Shown here: piece after piece, positions 46,396 to 54,561 of the stretch
Numbering within the stretch: position 1 is the first letter of the stretch
How the letters are laid out: every line of letters begins with the position of its first letter
Virus record (IMG/VR): IMGVR_UViG_3300042922_000923
Coordinates: 1-64,000 of that record
Length of the DNA stretch: 64,000 nt
Strand: one strand, 5' to 3'
Source of the DNA: a virus
Position numbers and translations under genes: made by a program
Notes under the pieces: generated by a model
Told to the model about the DNA's origin: nothing
The model's input: the letters and a program-made list of their open reading frames with translations, nothing else
Databases searched by the model: none

Positions 46396-47863
46396 TTGAT
46401 ATTTCCTCCCAAGTTTCCTTTTTCATAGGATCTATCATTTTTATTTCAAATTTTTCCTCTTTTAAAACTGTATATCTATCTAAATTATGCTTCTTTAAGT
46501 TAGCTCCAGTAAAATCTAAGAAATCATAGAATCTAAGGCAACTTCCATCCTTTTTCTTTCTTAGTCCTCTTCCTAAGCCTTGAAGTAGTTTCCTGGGAGA
46601 CTTTTGACCTCTGGCATAGATAATTGCATTTATATTGTCAGTATCAATACCTTCATCTAGAACAGATGTTGCTATTAATACATTTATATTACCTGCTTTT
46701 AAATCTTCTAAAATTTGTTTTCTTACTTTAGTAGTTCTGCCTCCATGTGTAAATTCTATGGTACCTAGTGCACAACTATTTTCTAAGAGGTCCTTTAGGA
46801 GTTCTCCATGTTCTGTATGTTCTACAAGTATTAAAATATTACTATTGAGCAGCTTACGTTCTTTTTCAGCAATAATACGAATGAATTTATTTCTTAATGG
46901 ATTATTTGTTATGCACATGCTATATTCTTCAGCATAGTCAAGTATGTCATTAGGTTCTGGAGATTTTACTTCTATAAAATAGCACTTAGGTCTAGCTGAA
47001 GCATTTATGCTTATGAGGTATTCATTAGAAATATTTACGGTTGGTGTTCCAGTATATCCCATGACCATATGCTTTTCTATCTCTTTATCAGGAAGGGTAC
47101 CTGTTAAACCAATTCGTATTGGTGTAAGGTCTAATTGATTTAAAACTTTTTTATACGCTACTGAGGATGCATGTTGAACTTCATCAATAAAGATTGCTCT
47201 AATAGACCTAGCAAAATCTTTAAACTTTTTTTCTTTTATATGCTTTGATAGAGTAGGAATTAAACATACTGTTATTGTTCCTTCGCTCCATTTTCCAGCA
47301 CCTATTGTTCCAACGAATATACCTGGAAACGCTGTATTAAAATTTTGTATAGTTTGAAACAATAGTTCTTTAGTTGGAACAATAAATAGGATTCTTTCGT
47401 CTGTTTGTATCTTTTTTAGAATTTCATTCATAATAGCTTGTGCTGTAACAGTTTTACCTGCATTTGTAGCCATCTTTAAGATACCTCTATAAAAGTTCAT
47501 AGACCCTATTTTGTTATTTATAATAGAATTTACTGCATCCACCTGATAGTCTCTTAGACTTTTTTCACCAATAGAATAGCTGCTGTCTATTGCTTCTAAT
47601 TCTATTGCTGCTGGCCTCTTATCAATAATGCTGTAAGGTTCTTCATACTGTTCAAGAACCTCTATAAGTATAGGTAGTAAGCCAGTCATAAGCTCATTTC
47701 TTTCAAAAAAGTTTTTCTCTCCATTCCAATGACCAGCTCTGAAGGTAGGTGAAAAATAAGCTCCAGGAACTTTAAAAGTAAATCGTTGAGTAACTATTCT
47801 CCATAAAGCTGTTCCTATATCCTTAACTTCACATTTATCATTTCTTACTAAAATTTCTAGCAA
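46382..47863 (-). CDS. UvsW/SSL2-type DNA helicase, 493 aa
   Basis: Superfamily 2 helicase that remodels branched DNA. Motifs in order: Q-like LRDYQVDAVNSIINN, I LKMATNAGKTVTAQAI, Ia FIVPTKELLFQT, II AIFIDEVQHAS, III IGLTGTLPD, IV ILVEHTEHGELL, V LIATSVLDEGIDTDNINAII, VI LLQGLGRGLRKK. This matches T4 UvsW and related phage helicases. The start is TTG 47863 (LLEILVRNDK), 8 nt after AAAGGAG; a GTG nine bases upstream (47872) overlaps that site. Leader element G lies ahead. Confidence 0.88.
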   Translation of the reverse strand: MLEILVRNDKCEVKDIGTALWRIVTQRFTFKVPGAYFSPTFRAGHWNGEKNFFERNELMTGLLPILIEVLEQYEEPYSIIDKRPAAIELEAIDSSYSIGEKSLRDYQVDAVNSIINNKIGSMNFYRGILKMATNAGKTVTAQAIMNEILKKIQTDERILFIVPTKELLFQTIQNFNTAFPGIFVGTIGAGKWSEGTITVCLIPTLSKHIKEKKFKDFARSIRAIFIDEVQHASSVAYKKVLNQLDLTPIRIGLTGTLPDKEIEKHMVMGYTGTPTVNISNEYLISINASARPKCYFIEVKSPEPNDILDYAEEYSMCITNNPLRNKFIRIIAEKERKLLNSNILILVEHTEHGELLKDLLENSCALGTIEFTHGGRTTKVRKQILEDLKAGNINVLIATSVLDEGIDTDNINAIIYARGQKSPRKLLQGLGRGLRKKKDGSCLRFYDFLDFTGANLKKHNLDRYTVLKEEKFEIKMIDPMKKETWEEISNAED

Positions 47864-47879
47864 TTTACTCACTCCTTTA

Positions 47880-47928
47880 TCTATATAAAAGAAAAGAGAA
47901 CAGAAATTATTTTCTGCTCTCCAGTTAG
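47880..47928 (-). repeat. Replication-gene leader element, copy G
   Basis: Minus strand: CTAACTGG (47928-47921), 9 nt, AATAATTT, CTGTTCTC, then TTTTCTTTTATATAGATAAAGG. The hairpin GAGAGCAGAA/TTCTGTTCTC is good. Confidence 0.65.
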
Positions 47929-47969
47929 AAGACTATTAATTATCATAGTATGTTTCAAAATTATTTGGT

Positions 47970-49163
47970 TTATTTATCAACAGTGTTACTAAAGGATATA
48001 TCAAGTTCTTTTAAAATTGTTAAATCATTGTATTTACCTTTAAAACAAATTCTAGGATTTATAGCTATAGCTCGTTTTCCTTTAAATCTAATTATTTTTA
48101 GTACAGGTTCTCCATAAACTGTCATAGCCAGAAACTTTCTTTTGAATCTTGTTATATTAGATTCATGTATTAACATAGATATTTCCATTAGTGTATAAGG
48201 TTCTATTCTTGATATATCTGGTTCAGAAGGGTTTTTACAACAGATATTTGTCTTAAAATGTAAATAAGGAATCATTCTATATAATAGTGATAGCTGTGCA
48301 TGTTCCCTTGGTGTAGAGTTATCATATAGCTCTTTTAATGCAGCACTAAAAATTCTAATTCCATTGTTATCATATTTAGTACAACTACCTTTTGAGGAAT
48401 ACTTTCTATTGATTCTAAATGTTTCATTAGCAGTAAAAGTAATTAATTTATAGTTTATAAGATTCTTTCTAAGTTTATAAGCATCTGTATTACTTAATTT
48501 AATAATATTTTTAAACTCTTTAGTTGTCACAAGTTTTTCTCTTTTAGTTGCTATATAATTTTTATAAGTCATATGGCAACATAAATAAAGAAACCTAGCT
48601 AGTAATGCAGAAGGAGCATCAGATAACAATTTTTCTTCGTAATTAAAGAAAAAGTAAGTGCCATAAACACAAGCTATTGAATCACTATATCTTTTAATGC
48701 TTTTGTAAGGTGCAGTAGTATTATTTAATAAATCTTGAACCAGAGTATCTTTCAAGTCTAGATCATTATTTTTTCTAAATAGAGAAATAATCCTTTTAAA
48801 CACCTTTCTATCTTCATCTAAGTCTTTTCCAATGGTCATATTTCCTAATAAATATTCTGTTAGTGTATCCTCAATGTTATACCCAGCCTCTAACGTGTTA
48901 TACTTTCTTATAAAAATGTCCTCACAAACAACTAGAACGTATTTATCTATAGGACTCTTAATGTCATCTCCTAAGACTTTTATAGCTTCAAATTTAAAAT
49001 TTTCTCCTCCATATTGCTTCCATTCACTCTGTAACATTTTATTTTTGTGCGTATAGTTATTTAACTGTCTTTTATGATCTGACCATCTTTTTTCTATGTC
49101 TAAAGTTTCACCAATATACATTTTATTATTAATTGTATTAGTTATTTTATAAATTCCCCTCAT
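47970..49163 (-). CDS. GIY-YIG nuclease domain fused to a DNA-binding-like domain, 397 aa
   Basis: ATG at 49163 follows GGAGATGATAAT. Residues 1-70 form a GIY-YIG endonuclease: MRGIYKITNTINNKMYIGET, LDIEKRWSDHKRQLN, with the catalytic Y, R and later E/N expected. Residues about 185-390 (SALLARFLYLCCHMTYKNYI, then TPREHAQLSLLYRMIPYLHF, IEPYTLMEISMLIHESNITR) are clearly paralogous to the protein at 49185-50096, which lacks the nuclease. A homing-type nuclease joined to the binding domain of its neighbour is unusual. It may cut or target the site bound by the paralog. Confidence 0.75.
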   Translation of the reverse strand: MRGIYKITNTINNKMYIGETLDIEKRWSDHKRQLNNYTHKNKMLQSEWKQYGGENFKFEAIKVLGDDIKSPIDKYVLVVCEDIFIRKYNTLEAGYNIEDTLTEYLLGNMTIGKDLDEDRKVFKRIISLFRKNNDLDLKDTLVQDLLNNTTAPYKSIKRYSDSIACVYGTYFFFNYEEKLLSDAPSALLARFLYLCCHMTYKNYIATKREKLVTTKEFKNIIKLSNTDAYKLRKNLINYKLITFTANETFRINRKYSSKGSCTKYDNNGIRIFSAALKELYDNSTPREHAQLSLLYRMIPYLHFKTNICCKNPSEPDISRIEPYTLMEISMLIHESNITRFKRKFLAMTVYGEPVLKIIRFKGKRAIAINPRICFKGKYNDLTILKELDISFSNTVDK

Positions 49164-49184
49164 ATATTATCATCTCCACGTAGG

Positions 49185-50096
49185 CTATAGTAATTCTTCA
49201 TTATAACTACAAATTTGATTTTTAGCTGCATCAAATAGCAAACCTAATCCTTCCATTCTCTCAATATCTCCAAAGCTCCCTTTAAAATAGACTCTAGGAT
49301 TCACAACTACAATTTGATTTCCTTGAATTTCAGATATACATATAACAGGTTCACCTGCAACTGTCATGTCTAGCAACCTTCTTCTAAATCTAGTTATATT
49401 ACTTTGATGAAGTATTTTTGCAAGTTCCTTCAGTGTGTATGTTTCTAATTTGAGAGGATCACGCTCTGTAGGATTAGCACAACAGATATTCATACTAAAA
49501 TTTATATAGGGTAACAGTAAGTACAATAGAGCTAGTTGAACATGTTCTCTAGGTAAAGAGTTCATGTACAAGTCCTTTAAAGCATCTTCAAACACTCTTA
49601 CTTTTTCTTTACTTTTTGAAATTCCTTTTTTGCAATAGGATCTATTTACTCTAAGTTTTTCATCATCACCTAGTATTAGTAACCCATATTTAAACAAAGT
49701 AACTTTAGTTTTATAAAATTCTGAGTATTTCAAATTCAAAATTTCTCTTAAGTTATCTAGATTCATAGGTGTCTTATCACTATTTATTAATCTATTTTCA
49801 TAATCCATAAAGCAGCAAGTATACAGGAATCTAACTAGCATTTGAGGTGAAATTATGGATAAGGGTTTTGAATAAAAATTAAAATAAAAATTACCATAAG
49901 TATTAATCATATCTGAATTATTTTTCATTTTGCATTTTTCTTTCAATTTAAGTTCTGCGAGTTTATCTGATTTTCTATCATTATAGTTTATAACATTTGC
50001 TATAGTATTTAAAACTGCTGGAGAATTAACGTCCAATTCATTTCCGAATAGCTCTTTGTAAGTCTCAAACTCTTTAGAATATTTAGTATTTTTCAT
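49185..50096 (-). CDS. Putative DNA-binding/regulatory protein, 303 aa, paralog of the GIY-YIG fusion
   Basis: The start is ATG 50096 (MKNTKYSKEFETYKELFGNE) behind AAGGAGGCTAC. The second half repeats the neighbour's domain: SPQMLVRFLYTCCFMDYENR, LPREHVQLALLYLLLPYINF, LETYTLKELAKILHQSNITR, FRRRLLDMTVAGEPVICISE. The 'yTLkElakiLh.sNiTRFrRrLLdM' part looks like a winged-helix recognition region. Upstream lie three copies of TTACAATCTGTAAC, likely operators for this or the paralogous protein. No database family comes to mind. Confidence 0.6.
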   Translation of the reverse strand: MKNTKYSKEFETYKELFGNELDVNSPAVLNTIANVINYNDRKSDKLAELKLKEKCKMKNNSDMINTYGNFYFNFYSKPLSIISPQMLVRFLYTCCFMDYENRLINSDKTPMNLDNLREILNLKYSEFYKTKVTLFKYGLLILGDDEKLRVNRSYCKKGISKSKEKVRVFEDALKDLYMNSLPREHVQLALLYLLLPYINFSMNICCANPTERDPLKLETYTLKELAKILHQSNITRFRRRLLDMTVAGEPVICISEIQGNQIVVVNPRVYFKGSFGDIERMEGLGLLFDAAKNQICSYNEELL

Positions 50097-50542
50097 AGTA
50101 GCCTCCTTATTAATTATCATGTAGTAATATTTTACAATCTGTAACTTTTATAAAAAGTAAAATTACTATATAGTATTGTTATACCAGTAACATAGGATAG
50201 TTAAACATGTATATTTTATTTTTTATAAAAAAAATTTACTAGGTAGTAATAAAACTGTTATTCGTTACAATCTGTAACAAATAAAATTATTTGTAAATAA
50301 GTGTTTTATTGAAAGTATTCCTAGCTTTAGGTATAGAAATATAAAATAATACCATTACAATCTATGAAGACTTTTAAATAAGTTTTCAAGAGCTACTTGA
50401 TAAAATCATAAAAATTCGTTCTTTTATCTTGTACTACTTTTTAGTTAAAATGGTTGCGATTGAGCAACCAGATTTAATCTGAAAACCAACATAAGGTACC
50501 TAATGTAGAAAAGGAATCATTGCAATTTATTCTGCATAAACA
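50097..50542. promoter_or_regulatory. Non-coding region with TTACAATCTGTAAC operator-like repeats
   Basis: No coding frame with a start site fits here. TTACAATCTGTAAC lies at 50132-50145, GTTACAATCTGTAAC (dyad GTTAC/GTAAC) at 50264-50278 and the variant ATTACAATCTATGA at 50354-50367. A related dyad, GTTATACCAGTAAC, is at 50178-50191. There is also a hairpin GGTTGC/GCAACC at about 50451-50470. The sites precede the pair of paralogous DNA-binding-like genes. Confidence 0.5.
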
Positions 50543-50623
50543 CATCAGGGTAATTGCCCTTCCAGGTTGGCTAGTGTTTGCTTCGCTGCACATATCCAAC
50601 ATTCCAGTTCAATTACCCTGATG
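50543..50623 (-). ncRNA. Candidate structured RNA closed by a 14-bp stem
   Basis: CATCAGGGTAATTG (50543-50556) and CAATTACCCTGATG (50610-50623) form a perfect 14-bp stem. Inside, GTTGG/CCAAC and GTG/CAC give a second arm with a GC-rich tip. The minus strand continues into no T-run; the plus strand has AAAAAAATTT after the stem. The segment is far richer in GC than the surrounding AT-rich gap, which suggests selection on structure. It could be a small RNA or a single-strand origin. Confidence 0.5.
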
Positions 50624-50665
50624 AAAAAAATTTATTCTCTTTCTTTTTTAAGTAGAAGGGATTAA

Positions 50666-50884
50666 TTAGTCTCTATCTTTTTCAATTTTTCGCACCAAAA
50701 TTCCCTCTTCAGTAAACTGAACACTAATATATGGATCATCCTCAGTAATTCCTTGTGCCTTAAGCCAGCTATATGGAATACTTATCTTTGTGCTTATAGA
50801 TCCTGAACCTCCTTTTGGAAAAATAACTTTTCTAGTAACTGGTTCCTCAGTATCTATTTTCCCACTTCCTTTAGGTCTACCCAC
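50666..50884 (-). CDS. AbrB/SpoVT-like small DNA-binding protein, 72 aa
   Basis: GTG start at 50884 (VGRPKGSGKIDTEEPVTRKV), 6 nt after AGGTG, overlapping the upstream stop. The beta-rich part SISTKISIPYSWLKAQGITE, DDPYISVQFTEEGILVRKIE fits the swapped-hairpin AbrB fold ('..k..IP..w...lgi...d..v.v...ddgi.i.k'). The N-terminal 'GRPKGSGK' is an AT-hook-like basic start. It probably is a transition-state-type regulator or antitoxin; no toxin gene is adjacent. Confidence 0.65.
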   Translation of the reverse strand: MGRPKGSGKIDTEEPVTRKVIFPKGGSGSISTKISIPYSWLKAQGITEDDPYISVQFTEEGILVRKIEKDRD

Positions 50885-51092
50885 ATTTAACACCTACTTT
50901 CCAATATTCATTGTCTGTGCCCTTTCCTATACAACCAATTTCAGTATATTCTTTACCATCAATTAACACTGTGTTGTATGCTGATGCTATAGTACTACGC
51001 ACATAAGTTTTACTTTTGTGTGCATAGATAGCAGCTTTCTTCTTTCTACCTTGTCCATCATAAATTACTGTAGCATTTCTTACTTTTTGCAC
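50877..51092 (-). CDS. Hypothetical protein, 71 aa
   Basis: I choose the GTG at 51092 (VQKVRNATVIYDGQGRKKKA), 8 nt after AGGGAAG and sharing bases with the upstream stop (TAGTG). The longer frame from 51164 lies entirely in the previous gene. It is a basic beta protein with 'KTYVRSTIASAYNTVLIDGK'. No family is recognised. Confidence 0.5.
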   Translation of the reverse strand: MQKVRNATVIYDGQGRKKKAAIYAHKSKTYVRSTIASAYNTVLIDGKEYTEIGCIGKGTDNEYWKVGVKCG

Positions 51093-51421
51093 TATTCCCA
51101 CTTCCCTTTTTTGTAGTCTATTACTATAAGTTTCCCTGCGTTTTCTATTGCAGCCTTTCCCCACTTAGTATCTTCTTGAATAGATACTCTTACATGCTCA
51201 CAATTATTTTCATGTAAATATTCTATATATTTACTTAATGCGCTAGGCTTATGTGAATCATACTGTTCTATTAGATCATGAACTAACTCTAGTTTTCCTT
51301 GTTGTCTATAAAAATCATTTCCTTCGCATCCACTAAAATCCTCTAGATGTTCCTCAAGTTTCTTTAATTCATTAACATGGATTACACCATCATAATTTAC
51401 ATGTGTACCAAAATCTTTCAT
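51092..51421 (-). CDS. Hypothetical protein, 109 aa
   Basis: ATG at 51421 follows AAGGAGGATAAG. It is an acidic, helical protein (HVNELKKLEEHLEDFSGCEG, GKLELVHDLIEQYDSHKPSA). No motif is recognised. The gene is sandwiched with coupled overlaps at both ends, so it belongs to the 50666-52768 operon. Confidence 0.55.
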   Translation of the reverse strand: MKDFGTHVNYDGVIHVNELKKLEEHLEDFSGCEGNDFYRQQGKLELVHDLIEQYDSHKPSALSKYIEYLHENNCEHVRVSIQEDTKWGKAAIENAGKLIVIDYKKGKWE

Positions 51422-51687
51422 TACTTATCCTCCTTTGACAGTTCATATATAGAATATCCCCAAGCAAGTTCATCATTTAATACGCTTAAAACTATATAAT
51501 ATGTTACTCTATTTTTCCATATATTTTTGTAAACTCCATATTTTTCAGCGTTATTAATTAGTACAGCTGTGTCTCCTAGATTAAAGTTACCTGAAATTCC
51601 TATTTCCTCTTTCAATAGTTCTAGTGCTTCCTCTGACTCCATTACCTTATTAATTTTAGTTTCTGTTAATACTTTTATTTTTTCCAT
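51421..51687 (-). CDS. Hypothetical protein, 88 aa
   Basis: ATG at 51687 (MEKIKVLTETKINKVMESEE) follows AGGGAGGTATT; the frame to 51738 has no site. The middle is beta (FNLGDTAVLINNAEKYGVYK, NIWKNRVTYYIVLSVL). Function unknown. Confidence 0.55.
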   Translation of the reverse strand: MEKIKVLTETKINKVMESEEALELLKEEIGISGNFNLGDTAVLINNAEKYGVYKNIWKNRVTYYIVLSVLNDELAWGYSIYELSKEDK

Positions 51688-51748
51688 ATAAAATACCTCC
51701 CTATGTATACTAAATTTTATGCAGTGCTTATGGTGCACTGCAACCTAA

Positions 51749-52411
51749 TTAATGTGCATATACCAAAGTTCTTAGGTGTAACTTCTGTACATTGTATCCA
51801 CCTGCAAGTATAGTAGAAATATTTACAGATCCTTTATCTCCTTTAAATGATCCATCAAAACCTCTGTTTCCATTTGTTCTTAAGTGTGCTACAGATTCTA
51901 CATTTCCAATATTATCTTTTAATATAAACATAAGCTCTTTATACATGCAATCGTACATTTCATTGATTTGCTTTAAAGTTAATTTTATTGTTACAGACTT
52001 TCCTTTTGGACCAGCTACTAGTATTTCTCCACCTAACTTTATGAATTCTTGTTTGTTTTTATCTATTGCATCTAGTAAAACTTTAAGGTTTGGTTCATTA
52101 TCTTTACAATACTTTTTAAACATTGCTTCATCTAGTCCTTCTTTTTCCTTCTGTTCTAATATAGGTTTTAGAAGCGCTAAGTCTGCTAGATCATCTCTTA
52201 TGTCCTTTGTTCTGTCTTTAATTTTATTTCCTAATGCATATAATCTTTCACCATAATATTTATCATTTTCACTAAGTGATTTTAAATCTTCTATAGCTTT
52301 AGCTAAGTCTTCCTTGATATTTTCTAGCACCCTTTCTCTTTCTGATATATATCCTCTTAATTCTCCTAATGTTTTGCTTCCCCAGTATTTTTTAAATTCA
52401 GTCTTTGTCAT
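51749..52411 (-). CDS. Coiled-coil hypothetical protein, 220 aa
   Basis: ATG at 52411 after AGAGGTGAGAAAT. Residues 15-100 are a long heptad-patterned helix region (YISERERVLENIKEDLAKAI, EDLKSLSENDKYYGERLYAL). The C-terminal 50 residues (HLRTNGNRGFDGSFKGDKGS, VNISTILAGGYNVQKLHLRT) form a Gly/Asn-rich beta part. A 154-residue frame on the other strand here is a shadow without a start site. Function unknown. Confidence 0.6.
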   Translation of the reverse strand: MTKTEFKKYWGSKTLGELRGYISERERVLENIKEDLAKAIEDLKSLSENDKYYGERLYALGNKIKDRTKDIRDDLADLALLKPILEQKEKEGLDEAMFKKYCKDNEPNLKVLLDAIDKNKQEFIKLGGEILVAGPKGKSVTIKLTLKQINEMYDCMYKELMFILKDNIGNVESVAHLRTNGNRGFDGSFKGDKGSVNISTILAGGYNVQKLHLRTLVYAH

Positions 52412-52474
52412 AGTTATTTCTCACCTCTCTACTTTAATTTGTAGTTTTAAGGTGAAACTACAAAACCTATTTAG

Positions 52475-52768
52475 TTAACCTATTAGAGAATCCAGTGTAT
52501 TTCTCTGATTTGCATACTTTTTAATTACTTCCACATATTTCCATTCAGCTTTATAGTTATAACAGCCTCTATCAGAAGTTACACTATCTAGAGCACCTTG
52601 TAGCTCTTCAAGTTGAGTTAGTACTTTGTCCTCTACCTCTTTATATTCTTCATACTTACCTTCCATAAACAAGTCATATAACTCAACTTCCTTTTTATAC
52701 ATGAGCTTTTCCCTCATTCTCTCTGCTTGTGCTATAACGTCATGCTTAATGTAGTATAGTTTAGCTTT
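52475..52768 (-). CDS. Helical hypothetical protein, 97 aa
   Basis: ATG at 52768 (MKAKLYYIKHDVIAQAERMR) behind AAAGGAGATAGAG. Helical and charged throughout, with KVLTQLEELQGALDSVTSDR. It is the first gene after the promoter at 52814-52842 and probably heads the 52768-to-50666 operon. Confidence 0.55.
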   Translation of the reverse strand, partial: KAKLYYIKHDVIAQAERMREKLMYKKEVELYDLFMEGKYEEYKEVEDKVLTQLEELQGALDSVTSDRGCYNYKAEWKYVEVIKKYANQRNTLDSLIG

Positions 52769-52813
52769 CATATTCTCTATCTCCTTTCCCATTCCGTTCC
52801 CTTTGATGATTTT

Positions 52814-52842
52814 ATTATATACCGTATCGGCATATTTGTAAA
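52814..52842 (-). promoter_or_regulatory. Strong promoter with a dyad in the spacer
   Basis: Minus strand: TTTACA (52842-52837), 17 bp, TATAAT (52819-52814). The spacer contains ATGCCGATACGGTAT, an imperfect palindrome (CCG-ATA-CGG) that would suit a repressor. It drives the 52768-to-50666 operon. Confidence 0.75.
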
Positions 52843-52885
52843 TACCTTTTTAGAAGATATTTCAATTAATTTTAAAGTACTAAAT

Positions 52886-52957
52886 AGAGCGTACACGCTC
52901 TTGAAACTATAAAGGATAAATTACACCTTAAACTAATTTCAAGAGCGTGTACGCTCT
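52886..52957. repeat. Perfect 21-bp inverted repeat with internally palindromic arms
   Basis: 52886-52906 is exactly repeated in inverse orientation at 52937-52957, with a 30-bp AT-rich spacer. Each arm contains GAGCGTACACGCTC, itself nearly palindromic, so the site offers four half-sites. It is unusually GC-rich for this genome and lies 44 bp upstream of the promoter at 52814-52842. It has no T-run, which speaks against a simple terminator. Confidence 0.75.
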
Positions 52958-53003
52958 GTCTGGTTATCTGTATTCAATATACAGCCTATAATTATTAACT
53001 ATT

Positions 53004-53279
53004 TTATTTAATAACTAGTTCCCTTCCACACTTAGGACACACTTTTACAGGATATATAAGTCTAACTCCCTTTCCTTTATCATCTATAGTATTACTTAGC
53101 TCAATAAACACTGTTCTTTGTTTCATTGTACCTTCTTTATCAAACCATAGCGTAGCTTCAATAGCCTGTTCGCCCTCCCATATATTGACCTTATCCGTTT
53201 TTCCTAATGACACTCCATTAGACTTATACTTCTTCATTCTTTCCTTTGCAGTATCTAAATCACAACATAAATTACACAT
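53004..53279 (-). CDS. Hypothetical protein with Cys pairs, 91 aa
   Basis: ATG at 53279 after AAAGGAAAAT. The start MCNLCCDLDTAKERMKKYKS and the end YPVKVCPKCGRELVIK carry CxxCC and CPKC, suggesting one zinc site joining both ends. The middle is beta (VNIWEGEQAIEATLWFDKEG). The 'CPKCGReL' ending is common in small phage proteins. Function unknown. Confidence 0.6.
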   Translation of the reverse strand: MCNLCCDLDTAKERMKKYKSNGVSLGKTDKVNIWEGEQAIEATLWFDKEGTMKQRTVFIELSNTIDDKGKGVRLIYPVKVCPKCGRELVIK

Positions 53280-53296
53280 ATTATTTTCCTTTCTAT

Positions 53297-53614
53297 TTAT
53301 TCTAAATATTCTTTTAGTAGATCCTTTATCTTATCTAAATTTTCTTTACTTACATTTTCCCATTTATCAAATTTTCTAAGCTTTGTACATAAACTGTTAT
53401 ACTGTTGTTCACGATTATACTGGTCTATATCAAGTATTAAGAATGAAGAAAAGCCAACTCCCTCATGTTCACGTAAATTTTCTATTTCAAATCTAGCTCT
53501 ACTACCATCTACTGTTACATATTTTCTTCCAACTAAAGTAACTATAGTTTCGGTAATTCCACCTCTATATCTCCATAACCAAATTTTTTGGCCCTTTTTA
53601 ATAGTATTTTTCAA
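53297..53614 (-). CDS. Hypothetical protein, 105 aa
   Basis: TTG start at 53614 (LKNTIKKGQKIWLWRYRGGI), 9 nt after AAGGAG. Residues 5-45 look like a small beta-barrel (TETIVTLVGRKYVTVDGSRA), followed by helical, charged sequence. No family is recognised. Confidence 0.5.
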   Translation of the reverse strand: MKNTIKKGQKIWLWRYRGGITETIVTLVGRKYVTVDGSRARFEIENLREHEGVGFSSFLILDIDQYNREQQYNSLCTKLRKFDKWENVSKENLDKIKDLLKEYLE

Positions 53615-53627
53615 TATGTTCAACTCC

Positions 53628-53924
53628 TTATAAATAAACTAATACAAAACTTATTGCCGCTAAAATTAGAGCAAATACTAAATTATACCTAGCATCTCTG
53701 TCTTTAATTAGCATAGTTACATTATCAACTATACTTATTAGTGGTAATACTAGTATAGAAAGTACAAATACTAAGCCTTTATACTTGAAAATTCCACCTT
53801 CTCTTTTTAAGTACCTTTTATACTGGTCCTCAAAAGAATCAATTTCATGTCTAATATACAAATTTGATACCAGTAAATACATCATCATCAATATTGTTAT
53901 AATCAAATACTTAATGTTAATCAC
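53628..53924 (-). CDS. Membrane protein with three hydrophobic segments, 98 aa
   Basis: Hydrophobic stretches lie at 5-22 (KYLIITILMMMYLLVSNLYI), 49-67 (GLVFVLSILVLPLISIVDNV) and 79-97 (LVFALILAAISFVLVYL). The start is a GTG at 53924 near AAGAAGGTG; the exact start is uncertain. Function unknown. Confidence 0.55.
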   Translation of the reverse strand: MINIKYLIITILMMMYLLVSNLYIRHEIDSFEDQYKRYLKREGGIFKYKGLVFVLSILVLPLISIVDNVTMLIKDRDARYNLVFALILAAISFVLVYL

Positions 53925-53939
53925 CTTCTTACTTTACTA

Positions 53940-54233
53940 CTAACCTTTATTTAATTTCTGATTATTTAGCTTATTTTCAAACATTTCTATGAAATGTCTT
54001 TGGCTATCTCCACCAGCAACTAAAAATAAACCATTGTTCTCATACATCATATAAAGCTTTTGACCAGTTATTTTATTTGTTAATGCGTATTCTTTTCCAT
54101 CTTTGCTAACACTATAGAGTTCTTCTGTATACCTTCCATTATTAGCAAAACATTTCTTGCCTTGATAGGTTTTTACATCTATTAATTTAATTTCATATCC
54201 CTGTCCTTCAAGAAACTTCTTAATTTTATTCAT
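53940..54233 (-). CDS. Hypothetical protein, 97 aa
   Basis: ATG at 54233 follows GAGAAGGTGAATAC. It is a basic alpha/beta protein (MNKIKKFLEGQGYEIKLIDV). No motif is recognised. It is part of the 54762-to-53004 run of short genes. Confidence 0.5.
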   Translation of the reverse strand: MNKIKKFLEGQGYEIKLIDVKTYQGKKCFANNGRYTEELYSVSKDGKEYALTNKITGQKLYMMYENNGLFLVAGGDSQRHFIEMFENKLNNQKLNKG

Positions 54234-54248
54234 GTATTCACCTTCTCA

Positions 54249-54560
54249 CTAATTACTCGAGTGTAAATGCTTCTTTTTATACTTCAAAAATGCATTAAAT
54301 ACTTCAGGGCCAAGTTCTTCAAACATTAACTTTAAGCTGCAATGATAGTAGCTAGTAAATAATCCACTATACTTTGTATAGAGAATATCCATGCCTCTTA
54401 TATTTTTAAATATATCTTCTTCACATTTTCTAGGAAAAGAGTTTAAAAATACTGTTATTGCAAAAACTCTATTTTCCTTTACTTTCCAAAACCCATTAGG
54501 TACAGCTCTTCTTTTTCTTAGTGTTAGTTCATTAATAATTTTTAGTGCTTCTTCTTCCAT
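54249..54560 (-). CDS. Hypothetical protein, 103 aa
   Basis: ATG at 54560 follows CAAAGGAGAATTAG. It has a basic, helical start (EEEALKIINELTLRKRRAVP) and aromatic residues in the middle (ILYTKYSGLFTSYYHCSLKL). No motif is recognised. It follows the 54562-54762 gene almost without gap. Confidence 0.5.
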   Translation of the reverse strand: MEEEALKIINELTLRKRRAVPNGFWKVKENRVFAITVFLNSFPRKCEEDIFKNIRGMDILYTKYSGLFTSYYHCSLKLMFEELGPEVFNAFLKYKKKHLHSSN

Positions 54561-54561
54561 T

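Noticed and set aside
51792-52256. A 154-residue plus-strand frame
   Set aside because: It lies wholly opposite the well-supported coiled-coil gene 51749-52411 and lacks a start site; it is a shadow of regular Lys/Glu codons.
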